DNA from: Hydrogenophaga sp. | GTDB lineage: Bacteria > Pseudomonadota > Gammaproteobacteria > Burkholderiales > Burkholderiaceae_C | Direction: 5' to 3' | Assembly (NCBI RefSeq): GCF_026125785.1 | Contig: NZ_JAHCKL010000008.1 | Coordinates: 97,515 to 161,514, forward strand | DNA length: 64,000 nucleotides | Shown here: positions 29,597 through 36,897 of the stretch, in pieces | How positions within the stretch are numbered: position 1 is the first letter of the stretch | Layout: every line of letters starts with the position of its first letter | The notes under the pieces: generated by a model | The model's input: the letters and a program-made list of their open reading frames with translations, nothing else | Database searches by the model: none | What the model was told of the DNA's origin: nothing | Translations under genes and position numbers: made by a program

Positions 29597-30459
29597 AAAC
29601 CCACGCACCGGTCACGCCGCGCTCGCGCTACCTCCACTGCGCCGGCCGTGAGATCCACTACATGGACTGGGAGCCCGCCCACCCCAGCGGCCCCGTGGTG
29701 GTGGCCTGGCACGGCCTGGCGCGCACCGGGCGCGACATGGACCCGCTGGCCGCGCACCTCAGCGCCCAGGGCTGGCGCGTCATCTGCCCCGACACCATCG
29801 GCCGGGGCCTCTCCCAGTGGAGTCCACGGCCCGAAGCCGAGTACTGCCTGGACTTCTACAGCCGCATCGCCACCGCGCTGGTGGACCAGCTCGCGCTCAA
29901 GCGCTTCCACTGGGTTGGCACCTCCATGGGCGGCGCCATCGGCATGGTGTGCGCCGGCGGCCCGCTGCAGGGCCGCATCGAACGCCTGGTGCTCAACGAC
30001 ATCGGCCCCAAGCTCGCCGACGCCGCCGTCCAGCGCATCCGCACCTACGCCGGCAACCCCGCTGCCTTCGACACCGTGAGCGAACTGGAGCAGTACTTCC
30101 GCACCGTCTACCAGCCCTACGGCTACCTGAGCGACGCGCAGTGGCGCCTGCTCACCGAAAGCTCCACCCGCCGCCTGCCCGACGGCCGCGTGACCCCGCA
30201 CTACGACCCCGCCATGGTGCGCCAGTTCACCGACCACCCGCACGACTACGACCTCTGGCCGGTCTACGACCGCATCGACATCCCCGTGCTCTGCCTGCGC
30301 GGCGCCGAGTCCGACCTGCTGCTGGCCGACACCGCCGAAGCCATGCGCGACCGCGGCCCGCGCGCGCTCGTCGTCACCATCGCCGGCTGCGGCCATGCGC
30401 CCGCGCTCAACGTGCCCGAACAGTTCGAACTGGTGCAGCGCTTCCTGGCGGGGCACTGA
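29593..30459 (+). CDS. Alpha/beta hydrolase
   Basis: A protein of 288 residues with the alpha/beta-hydrolase fold: oxyanion segment VAWHGLARTG, nucleophile elbow GTSMGG near residue 113, acid residue region CLRGAESDLL and catalytic His in GCGHAPAL. It is coupled to livM (ATGA overlap), so the imported compound may be an ester or amide, or its ring-cleavage product may be hydrolysed here. That link is inference from position only. Confidence 0.88.
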   Translation: MKTHAPVTPRSRYLHCAGREIHYMDWEPAHPSGPVVVAWHGLARTGRDMDPLAAHLSAQGWRVICPDTIGRGLSQWSPRPEAEYCLDFYSRIATALVDQLALKRFHWVGTSMGGAIGMVCAGGPLQGRIERLVLNDIGPKLADAAVQRIRTYAGNPAAFDTVSELEQYFRTVYQPYGYLSDAQWRLLTESSTRRLPDGRVTPHYDPAMVRQFTDHPHDYDLWPVYDRIDIPVLCLRGAESDLLLADTAEAMRDRGPRALVVTIAGCGHAPALNVPEQFELVQRFLAGH

Positions 30460-30473
30460 GCCGCTTTCTGAAA

Positions 30474-30500
30474 AATACGGCTCAACAAATGAGCCGTATT
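30474..30500. terminator. Perfect 11-bp hairpin after the ABC operon
   Basis: AATACGGCTCA (30474-30484), loop ACAAA, TGAGCCGTATT (30490-30500). It starts 15 bases after the hydrolase stop, suitable for ending the liv transcript, though there is no T-run after it. It could also be the first element of the structured RNA region that follows. Confidence 0.55.
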
Positions 30501-30577
30501 GGGGCCATTTGCGGCTCAAACGGCGGTTTGATACCCTGAGGCGGTATCTGGCCGTGCGATGCCTGGGTTACAGTCCG

Positions 30578-30785
30578 CCCGCTCACGAAAAAGGTGAGCC
30601 GGGCCTGAGAACCCGAATCCCACGGCGAAGGCCGTTTGAACCGACAAGGACAGCGGCCTTTGTCGTTCGTGCTCCCATGTTTATGGCGGCTCGGACGGGA
30701 GACCCGCGAGGGTCTGCCGGTTCCCGTGGGATGCCCGGTTCTCAGCCCGTTCGGGCCGCCGCCACTCTTCAAAAGTGGCGGCGGC
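30578..30785 (+). ncRNA. Highly structured RNA region, C4-antisense-RNA-like
   Basis: Nested pairings are visible: GCTCAC/GTGAGC (30581-30586 with 30594-30599); CTGAGAACC (30605-30613) with GGTTCTCAG (30737-30745); ATCCCACGG (30617-30625) with CCGTGGGAT (30724-30732); AAGGCCG (30628-30634) with CGGCCTT (30654-30660); AGACCC-GCGA-GGGTCT (30700-30715, a GNRA tetraloop); and GCCGCCGCCACT (30755-30766) with AGTGGCGGCGGC (30774-30785). The layout, with a GGGAGACCC...GGGTCTGCC stem in a closed long helix, resembles the C4 antisense RNA of P1/P7-type phages and the leader regions often annotated as ash/Icd-like. The family assignment is inference; the folding is directly visible. Confidence 0.5.
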
Positions 30786-30811
30786 AAACCCAGACGAACA
30801 GGGAGTGCCGC

Positions 30812-31273
30812 ATGCCCAGCCGGTTGCACAAGCAAAGAAACCTCGCCGTGCTGATCGACGCCGAAAACGCGTCCCACACACTGACCCGTCCCATTCTTTT
30901 GCGCGCCGCCTGCTACGGCGTCCTGGCCGTGAAGCGCGCCTACGCCGACTGGTCCCGCCCCGGCATGCGCCGCTTCAGGCAACTGCTGAACCGCAACGCC
31001 ATAGAAGCCGTCCAGCTCTTCAACTACACCCAAGGCAAAAACGCCGCCGACATGGCCCTGAGCCTCGACGCCATGGACCTCCTCTACATGGGCCAGCTCG
31101 ACGGCTTCTGCATCGTCTCATCCGACAGCGACTTCACCCCCCTGGCCATCCGCATACGCCGCGAAGGCCTGCGCGTCTATGGCTTTGGCGGAAGGCAGAC
31201 GCCGAAGGCGTTTGTGGCAGCTTGCAATGGGTTTGTGTTTACGGAGACGATTGAAGGGGTGAGGGCGGGCTGA
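30812..31273 (+). CDS. NYN-domain (PIN-like) protein
   Basis: A protein of 153 residues that is almost only a NYN domain: LAVLIDAEN near residue 11, YNGLAVKR-type strand (YGVLAVKRAYADW), NAADMALSLDAMDLLY and FCIVSSDSDFTPLAIRIR supply the conserved acidic residues of this RNase-like fold. The usual C-terminal OST-HTH/LOTUS domain is absent. Start ATG 30812 has GGGAG upstream. The reading frame stays open far upstream through the structured RNA, but that part is better explained as RNA. Function unknown; probable RNA processing or decay. Confidence 0.8.
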   Translation: MPSRLHKQRNLAVLIDAENASHTLTRPILLRAACYGVLAVKRAYADWSRPGMRRFRQLLNRNAIEAVQLFNYTQGKNAADMALSLDAMDLLYMGQLDGFCIVSSDSDFTPLAIRIRREGLRVYGFGGRQTPKAFVAACNGFVFTETIEGVRAG

Positions 31274-31538
31274 GGGGCTGGTTTGCAGCGGTTGCAGGCG
31301 GTCAGTCCGGACATGCGGGGGACCGCTCCTGGCCTAGGCGGTCATTCACAATGCCGGTGCTGCTGCCGTCAGCGCAGAGCGGCGTCGAGCCTTTTGCTCT
31401 AGAGTACGGCTTCGCCGCCCGCCGAGCGTATTGGTTAAGCCTCGCAGGAACATACTCCGCCCCCTACATCTCTCAGGCTGCGACCGGTCAGCGGTCTACA
31501 ATCTCACGTAGTACCAAGTATCATCGAAAGCGCCAGAA

Positions 31539-32816
31539 ATGATGCGAATTAAGGTTGAGGACTTCTCCTGTATTAAGAAAGCCGATCTCACTTTTGGCCG
31601 ACTTACCGTTTTGATCGGGCCCCAGGCGAGCGGAAAGAGCGTCCTATCAAAGCTCGCTTACTTCTTTCTGGATCTAATCTCGGAGCAGTACGAAAGACTA
31701 CTGGAACAAAAATCCTTTGAGGCTTTTGCCGAAGACATTAAAGGCTTGTTCTCAGACTGGTTTCCGGTTGCAGCTTGGGGCAATAACAAGTTCAAGATCG
31801 AGTTCGAGTTGGGTGAGTACAAACTTCGACTTACGCGCACCTCCTATGATGAGTCTATTAGGAACAATCTAAGGCTTTGGACCTCACCACTTGTCAAGGA
31901 ACATTACAAGCGAACGTCCGAACTGACAAAATCCCTACGTCAAAAGGCCTCGCGCCGTAACAGTCAGGCGCACTTCGTCGATGTCGAACTGGGTTATGAG
32001 GTTCGCGAAGCCGCGACTAAGATCTTGCAAGAGGAGATTGGCGCGGACTTTGTCTCTTACCAGACATTTATTCCCGCCGGTCGCTCATTCTTCACAACCC
32101 TTGGTCGGGCGTTTCTGGCTTTTGACCAAGGCCGAACGCTTGATCCTGTTACGATTCAATTCGGCCGACTTTACAGTTCATTTCAAGAAGAACTTCGCTT
32201 CTTCTCAATGCGGCGCGGCGCGTCTCAAGTTGAGGAACAACTTGGAACTATCCTTGGTGGTGCGATTATTTGGGAAGGCGATCGGCCAGCGCTTAAGTCA
32301 ATCGATGGCCGGATCGTCCCGTTTTCCGCACTCTCGTCGGGACAGCAGGAGTTGCTCCCTCTTGTCTTGGCGCTTTCAAGCGTCGCGCGCGTGACCTCGA
32401 GATCTCGACAACGCTCGCATCTGCTCTACATTGAAGAGCCTGAAGCGCATCTTTTTCCTAGCGCTCAGAGCGCTTTGGTACAGCGCTTGGCGGCTTTGAT
32501 AAACGGACCGTCCAGTCTCCGAAGATTGGCGATTACAACCCATAGCCCGTATGTCTTGAGCAAGATAAACAATCTTATCAAGGCCGGTGCACTTGCGACC
32601 ACATTGCGCGCCGATAAATTGCAACGATTGAACGGTCTTATTTCTGAGGTCTGTCGCATCAACCCCGGTGATGCTCGGGCGTACGCCATAGTGGATGGAG
32701 TCCTCCACGACATAGTTGACGACGATGGCCTGATTGCAGCCGACTATCTTGACTCCATATCCGGTGAAATCGGGCAGGAGTTCTCCAATCTGCTGGACTT
32801 AGAGTTCACCGAATGA
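31539..32816 (+). CDS. SMC/OLD-like AAA ATPase of candidate defence module
   Basis: An ATPase of 425 residues. Walker A GPQASGKS lies at about residues 27-34, followed by a variable helical insert, the ABC-type signature LSSGQQELLPL near 268, Walker B LLYIEEPEAHLFP near 296 and H-loop ITTHSPYVL near 331. No TOPRIM or nuclease domain is visible in it. A hand count of one 60-base line (31741) gives 48% GC against 68% for a liv line (27241), a sign of transfer. A small nuclease-like gene starts 10 bases downstream, as in ATPase-effector anti-phage pairs. The exact function is unknown. Confidence 0.85.
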   Translation: MMRIKVEDFSCIKKADLTFGRLTVLIGPQASGKSVLSKLAYFFLDLISEQYERLLEQKSFEAFAEDIKGLFSDWFPVAAWGNNKFKIEFELGEYKLRLTRTSYDESIRNNLRLWTSPLVKEHYKRTSELTKSLRQKASRRNSQAHFVDVELGYEVREAATKILQEEIGADFVSYQTFIPAGRSFFTTLGRAFLAFDQGRTLDPVTIQFGRLYSSFQEELRFFSMRRGASQVEEQLGTILGGAIIWEGDRPALKSIDGRIVPFSALSSGQQELLPLVLALSSVARVTSRSRQRSHLLYIEEPEAHLFPSAQSALVQRLAALINGPSSLRRLAITTHSPYVLSKINNLIKAGALATTLRADKLQRLNGLISEVCRINPGDARAYAIVDGVLHDIVDDDGLIAADYLDSISGEIGQEFSNLLDLEFTE

Positions 32817-32826
32817 TTCCTGAAAA

Positions 32827-33256
32827 ATGATGCTCATCTACACAGGCATCGAATGTCAAAGTATCAGATCCGAAAAGTACATCTGCAGTGTTTTTGAACC
32901 CTAGCAGGTCCCAATTTCGTCTGATTCGTTTCGATGGGTGCACTGTCAAGGGCAAAGTCGCTTGCGACTGGATAGTTGAGAAGCCAGGTGTCGGTCGCGT
33001 TGCTGTGGAACTCAAAGGCTCGGATGTGGATCACGCTGCTCTTCAAATTGAGAGTGCTTTACGCTACATGCGAGATAACGGCCTAACCGATTTGCGAGTT
33101 GCCGGACTGATCATTTGCAACAGGTACCCGAGCGTCGATACGAAGGTTCAGCGCTTGAAACAACGTATGGCTAAGGCATTTCGTGCACCGCTGAAGGTGA
33201 AGACCGACGGCCGTAATCTGTCCTTCGAGGCAATTTTGACGATGGGCTTGAATTAG
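32827..33256 (+). pseudogene. Small PD-(D/E)XK-like nuclease, frame disrupted near the 5' end
   Basis: From ATG 32827 the frame reads 25 residues ending IRSEKYICSVFEP and stops at TAG 32902-32904. The next frame continues directly with SRSQFRLIRFDGC to TGA/TAG at 33256. Removing one C from the CCC at 32899-32901 would join them into about 142 residues. The joined protein has Asp47 (CDWIVE), Glu61 and Lys63 (VAVELKGSD), the D-x13-E-x-K pattern of restriction-endonuclease folds. If the break is real, only an N-terminally shortened product from GTG 32888 (122 residues) could be made. Follows the ATPase by 10 bases. Confidence 0.65.
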
Positions 33257-33302
33257 CCGCGTACTAGCGAGGCCTAACGCCGCGCTCAACATGAATGCCA
33301 AC

Positions 33303-33370
33303 GGTAGGCCACCATGCCCAGGCCGCGGGTATGCGGTACATTGTTTGCGGCTCGGTTTTGGTGGCCTGCC
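33303..33370. repeat. Inverted repeat downstream of the ATPase-nuclease pair
   Basis: GGTAGGCCACCA (33303-33314) pairs 11 of 12 with TGGTGGCCTGCC (33359-33370). Flanking it are GCCTAAC (33272-33278) and GTTAGCT (33382-33388), loosely similar to the ends of an integron attC site. The remaining DNA from 33389 to 33724 shows no gene. Confidence 0.5.
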
Positions 33371-33724
33371 ACCGTCACCCGGTTAGCTCCACGTTAATAG
33401 GCCACTTCCCCGGGCCGGCCCAGCACCCGCTTTGGGCGCAGAACTGCCGACCGGGCGATGACGGCGAATGTCTTTGGCCAGTCTCAACCCGCCATTCCTC
33501 GAATCACTATGCCGGAGCACTCCCCAGCGAATTGCCCAGCAGTTGCAACTCCATAGGTTGCGATCCAACCCCGAACTGTTTACGCAACTCCCCCAACGGC
33601 CTGTATTGACCCAGTGAATGCCTGCGCCGTAGCGCGGCGGTCCCCTGGGGCCTGAGGCTTCGCCGTGGGCGAAGCGGGCGCAGCGGCACAATGGCGCCTT
33701 CCTGGACTCTGCGACAGGCCGTTG

Positions 33725-34711
33725 ATGAAACACCACGTCTCTGTGCTGGCGGCAGCGTTGCTGGCCGCTTGTGCCTCTTCGCCGGTGGTATCCACCGACT
33801 CCCTGGGCATCGCTTTCGTGCGTGTGCCCGCTGGCGAGTTCCAGATGGGCAGCGATGAGTCGCCCGAAACGCTGGAGAAGGCCTACCCGGGGCTGGAGCG
33901 TTCGCGTTTCGAAGGCCTGTCGGACGAAGCGCCGGTGCACCGTGTTCGCATCACGAAGGCCTTTGAAATGAGCCGGCACGAGGTGACGGTGGGGCAGTTC
34001 CGGGCCTTTCTGCGGCGCTCGGGCCATGTGCCCGAGTCGGTGGCGGACGGCACCGGGGGCTATGGCTACAACGCGGCCTACGATCCGGCGACGAGCAGCC
34101 GGGGCGATGCGTTCGAGGGCCGTTCGGTGAAGTATTCGTGGGAGAACCCGGGCTTCGCGCAGGGGGACGATCACCCGGTCGTCAACGTCACCTGGAACGA
34201 CGCGGTGGCGCTGGCGCGCTGGCTGTCTCAGCAGGAGGGGCGCACCTACCGCCTGCCCACGGAGGCGGAGTGGGAGTACGCCTGCCGCGCGGGTGGGCGT
34301 GGCCGGTACCAGCATGGCGACGACCCCGCCGGCCTGACGCGCGTGGGCAATACCTTTGATGAGCAGGCCGCAGAGAGCTGGCCGGCCTGGCGCGAGCGCG
34401 CGGTGCCCGGCCGCGACGGCCACGCGTTCACCGCGCCGGTGGGCTCGTACGCGCCGAACGCCTTTGGCCTGCATGACCTGCATGGCAACGTGTGGGAGTG
34501 GGTGTCTGACTGGTACGGGGAGGACTACTACGCGCGTTCGCCCGTGGACGACCCCCAGGGGCCGGCGGAGGGCAACGTGAAGGTGCGCCGGGGCGGCTCC
34601 TGGCACACCTGGCCGCTGTACACGCGCTGCGCTTTCCGCAACTGGAACACGGTGCAGACGCGCTACACGCTGGTGGGCATACGGCTGGTGCGCGAGCTGC
34701 CGGCGCCCTGA
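33725..34711 (+). CDS. Formylglycine-generating-enzyme-like (SUMF1) lipoprotein
   Basis: A protein of 328 residues with a lipoprotein signal (lipobox LLAAC, Cys at about residue 16). The FGE-sulfatase domain follows: VPAGEFQMGSDE, MSRHEVTVGQFRAF, HPVVNVTWNDAVALARWLS, RLPTEAEWEYACR, FGLHDLHGNVWEW and VRRGGSWHTW. The position of the first catalytic cysteine of true FGE (after GGS[YF]) is Thr here and only the second region cysteine (TRCAFR) remains, so sulfatase activation is unlikely. Other roles of this fold include sulfoxide synthase-like and structural functions. The neighbour gene converges with 21 bases between stops. Confidence 0.85.
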   Translation: MKHHVSVLAAALLAACASSPVVSTDSLGIAFVRVPAGEFQMGSDESPETLEKAYPGLERSRFEGLSDEAPVHRVRITKAFEMSRHEVTVGQFRAFLRRSGHVPESVADGTGGYGYNAAYDPATSSRGDAFEGRSVKYSWENPGFAQGDDHPVVNVTWNDAVALARWLSQQEGRTYRLPTEAEWEYACRAGGRGRYQHGDDPAGLTRVGNTFDEQAAESWPAWRERAVPGRDGHAFTAPVGSYAPNAFGLHDLHGNVWEWVSDWYGEDYYARSPVDDPQGPAEGNVKVRRGGSWHTWPLYTRCAFRNWNTVQTRYTLVGIRLVRELPAP

Positions 34712-34732
34712 GGGCTGCGCCCCCGGCTGCCG

Positions 34733-36175
34733 TCAGGGCGGTGGCTTGAACGCGCCCGCGCCGGGGGGCGTGGGTGGGTCGCACAAGGGCAGCACCAGGC
34801 TGGCCCGCAGCCCGCGCCCGTGGTCGGCGCTGTCCAGTTGCAGTTGCGCGCCGAGCAGTTGCGCGTAGCGCGCCACGATGGACAGCCCGAGCCCCGCGCC
34901 CAGGCCCTGGCGTTCGCCTTCGTGGCCCTGGGTCCAGCGCTGGGTGAGTTCGCGGCGGGCTTCCTCGGGAATGCCGGGGCCGTCGTCCACCACGGCCAGG
35001 GTGCAGGTGCCGCTCTCGGGGTGGGCGGCGAGCTCCACGGTGATCGTGGGTCCGCCGTAGCGCAGGGCGTTGTCGATGAGGTTGTCCAGCACGCCTTCGA
35101 TGAGCGCGGGGTCGGCCCGCACGTGCGGGTGTTCGGCGCCGGCTTCCAGTCCGCGCGCGCCCAGGTCCACGCCGCGCGCATCGGCCTTGTCGAGGTGGCG
35201 CAGCACGGCTTGGCCGACCAGGGGCGCCAGCTGCAGGCGCTGCATGTGCAGGGCCAGCGCGGCTTCGTCGGCCAGCGCGAGGTCCAGCAACTGGCTGACG
35301 AGGCGGCCGGCGCGTTCGGCGCTGGTGGTGATCTGCCGCAGCTGGGCCTGCGAGACGGCGGCGTCGGGGTGGGCGAGGCCATAGTCGGCCAGGGCGCGGA
35401 TGCGCGCGAGCGGTGTGCGCAGCTCATGGGCGACGTTGCCGAGGAACTCGCGCTGCGAACGCACGCTGCGGCCCAGGCGGCCAAACAGCTCGTTGACGGC
35501 CAGGCCGACCTGTTCGATTTCGTGCGTGGAAGGCGAGATGGCCACGGGTGTGAGGTCTTGCGCGTCGCGGTCGGCCAGCGCGTGCTGCAGCCGGGCCAGG
35601 GGCTGCAGGTCGCGTTCGATGCGGCGCCACAGCCAGAAGGCGAGCAGGGCCAGCAGCAGGAGCAGCGGCAGCGCGCCGAAGAGCAGCATGCGCTGCACCA
35701 GCGCGGCGCGCACGTAGGTCGTGTGCGCCATGACCACGTGGTAGGTCTGGCCGTCCACGTCGTGCCTGAGCGTGACAGCGCGCACGGGCAGGCCCTGGTA
35801 GATGATGTCGCTGTAGCGGAAGCGCTGGCTGGCGTCGGGCAGGGGCGTGGCGGGTAGCCGCTTGCCCGCCAGCAGGGAGCCGTCGGGCCGCAGCACGGCG
35901 AAGTGCACGGTCTCGGCCTGGTCGAACAGGGCGGCGGTGAGTTCGCTTTCGCTCAGTTGCAGGGCCACGTCGCCGTCTTCGTGCATCTGCACGTGCGAGG
36001 CGATGGAGTAGGCGTCGTCCACCAGGGCGCGGTCGAAGGCCTGTTCGGTGAAGTGGCTGGCCACGCCCAGCGTGGCCACGGTACCCGTGAGCCAGGTCAG
36101 CACCAGCGGCAGCATCACGTGCCGCAGCATGCGGATGCGCAGTGAGGGGGTGTGCGCGGCCGCCGGTTCGCTCAA
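34733..36175 (-). CDS. Sensor histidine kinase, TctE-like (second copy)
   Basis: A kinase of 480 residues: first membrane helix (HVMLPLVLTWLTGTVATLGV), periplasmic 2CSK_N-type sensor, second helix (LLLFGALPLLLLLALLAFWLW), HAMP, H-box FLGNVAHELRTPL, N-box NLIDNALRYGG, G1 VDDGPGIPEE and G2 GAGLGLSI. Start TTG 36175 is part of a TTGA overlap with the response-regulator stop and gives MSEPAAAHTPSLRIR; ATG 36130 is the alternative. With the upstream regulator and tctB-tctA it forms a second Tct regulatory locus. Confidence 0.87.
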   Translation of the reverse strand: MSEPAAAHTPSLRIRMLRHVMLPLVLTWLTGTVATLGVASHFTEQAFDRALVDDAYSIASHVQMHEDGDVALQLSESELTAALFDQAETVHFAVLRPDGSLLAGKRLPATPLPDASQRFRYSDIIYQGLPVRAVTLRHDVDGQTYHVVMAHTTYVRAALVQRMLLFGALPLLLLLALLAFWLWRRIERDLQPLARLQHALADRDAQDLTPVAISPSTHEIEQVGLAVNELFGRLGRSVRSQREFLGNVAHELRTPLARIRALADYGLAHPDAAVSQAQLRQITTSAERAGRLVSQLLDLALADEAALALHMQRLQLAPLVGQAVLRHLDKADARGVDLGARGLEAGAEHPHVRADPALIEGVLDNLIDNALRYGGPTITVELAAHPESGTCTLAVVDDGPGIPEEARRELTQRWTQGHEGERQGLGAGLGLSIVARYAQLLGAQLQLDSADHGRGLRASLVLPLCDPPTPPGAGAFKPPP

Positions 36176-36861
36176 GCCTCGGGCTCCAGCAGATAGCCGA
36201 TGCCGCGCAGCGTGCGTATGGAGGCGCCGCTGCCGGCGAGTTTCTTGCGCAGGCGGGAGATGAAGGCTTCGAGGGCGTTGTCGCCCAGCGCGTCGTCGAA
36301 GCCGGAGAGCTTGTCCGAGAGTTCGCGTTTGCTCACGGCGTGGCCGGGCGGGCTCATGAGTTCCCACAACACCTCGAATTCGCGCGCCGGCAGGTCCAGC
36401 GGGCTGCCGCCGACGCTGAAGCGCCGCGCGCGCCGGTCGAGCTCCAGGTCGGCGAGGCGGGCGCGGTCGTCGGTGCCGGTGGCGCGGCGCACCAGGGCGC
36501 GCAGGCGGGCCTCGACTTCGGCCAGGTCAAAGGGCTTGCCCAGGTAATCGTCGGCGCCGCTGTCCAGGCCGTCGATGCGTTCTTCGGTGCGGTTGCGCGC
36601 GGTCAGCACCAGCACGGGTGTGCGGTCGCCGCGCGCGCGGGCTTCGCGCAGCACGGTGAGGGCGTTGCCCATGGGGCTGCCGGCGCGCGCGTGCCGAGGC
36701 AGGTTCAGGTCCAGCAGCACGGCGTCAAAAGGCTGCACGCGCCAGAGGTGCGCGGCATCCTGCACGCTGCCGGCCGTGTCCACGCGGTGGCCAGCGTGTT
36801 CCAGGCTGCGGGCGATCACCTCACGCAGCACGGCGTCGTCTTCTACCAGCAGGATGCGCAT
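36172..36861 (-). CDS. Response regulator, TctD-like (second copy)
   Basis: OmpR/PhoB-type regulator of 229 residues: acidic pocket LLVEDD, phospho-acceptor in DAVLLDLNLP, switch segment VLVLTARN, Lys in GKPFDLAEVE, and winged-helix domain (PAREFEVLWELM ... ISRLRKKLAG ... RTLRGIGYLLEP). A short insertion (RHARAGSPMGNA) follows the phosphorylation site and lengthens that loop relative to the first TctD copy. Located 36 bases after tctA on the same strand. Confidence 0.9.
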   Translation of the reverse strand: MRILLVEDDAVLREVIARSLEHAGHRVDTAGSVQDAAHLWRVQPFDAVLLDLNLPRHARAGSPMGNALTVLREARARGDRTPVLVLTARNRTEERIDGLDSGADDYLGKPFDLAEVEARLRALVRRATGTDDRARLADLELDRRARRFSVGGSPLDLPAREFEVLWELMSPPGHAVSKRELSDKLSGFDDALGDNALEAFISRLRKKLAGSGASIRTLRGIGYLLEPEA

Positions 36862-36897
36862 GGACGGAGGCTAGCAGATGAGGGCGCGGGCGCCATT

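Noticed and set aside
30395-30811. In-frame upstream extension of the NYN protein
   Set aside because: The DNA is dominated by perfect RNA hairpins, and a ribosome site with ATG at 30812 fits the NYN domain start. The extension begins inside the hydrolase gene.
33383-34606. A 407-codon minus-strand frame opposite the FGE-like gene
   Set aside because: Antisense to a well-defined lipoprotein with intact family motifs; repetitive Arg/Pro/Gly composition.
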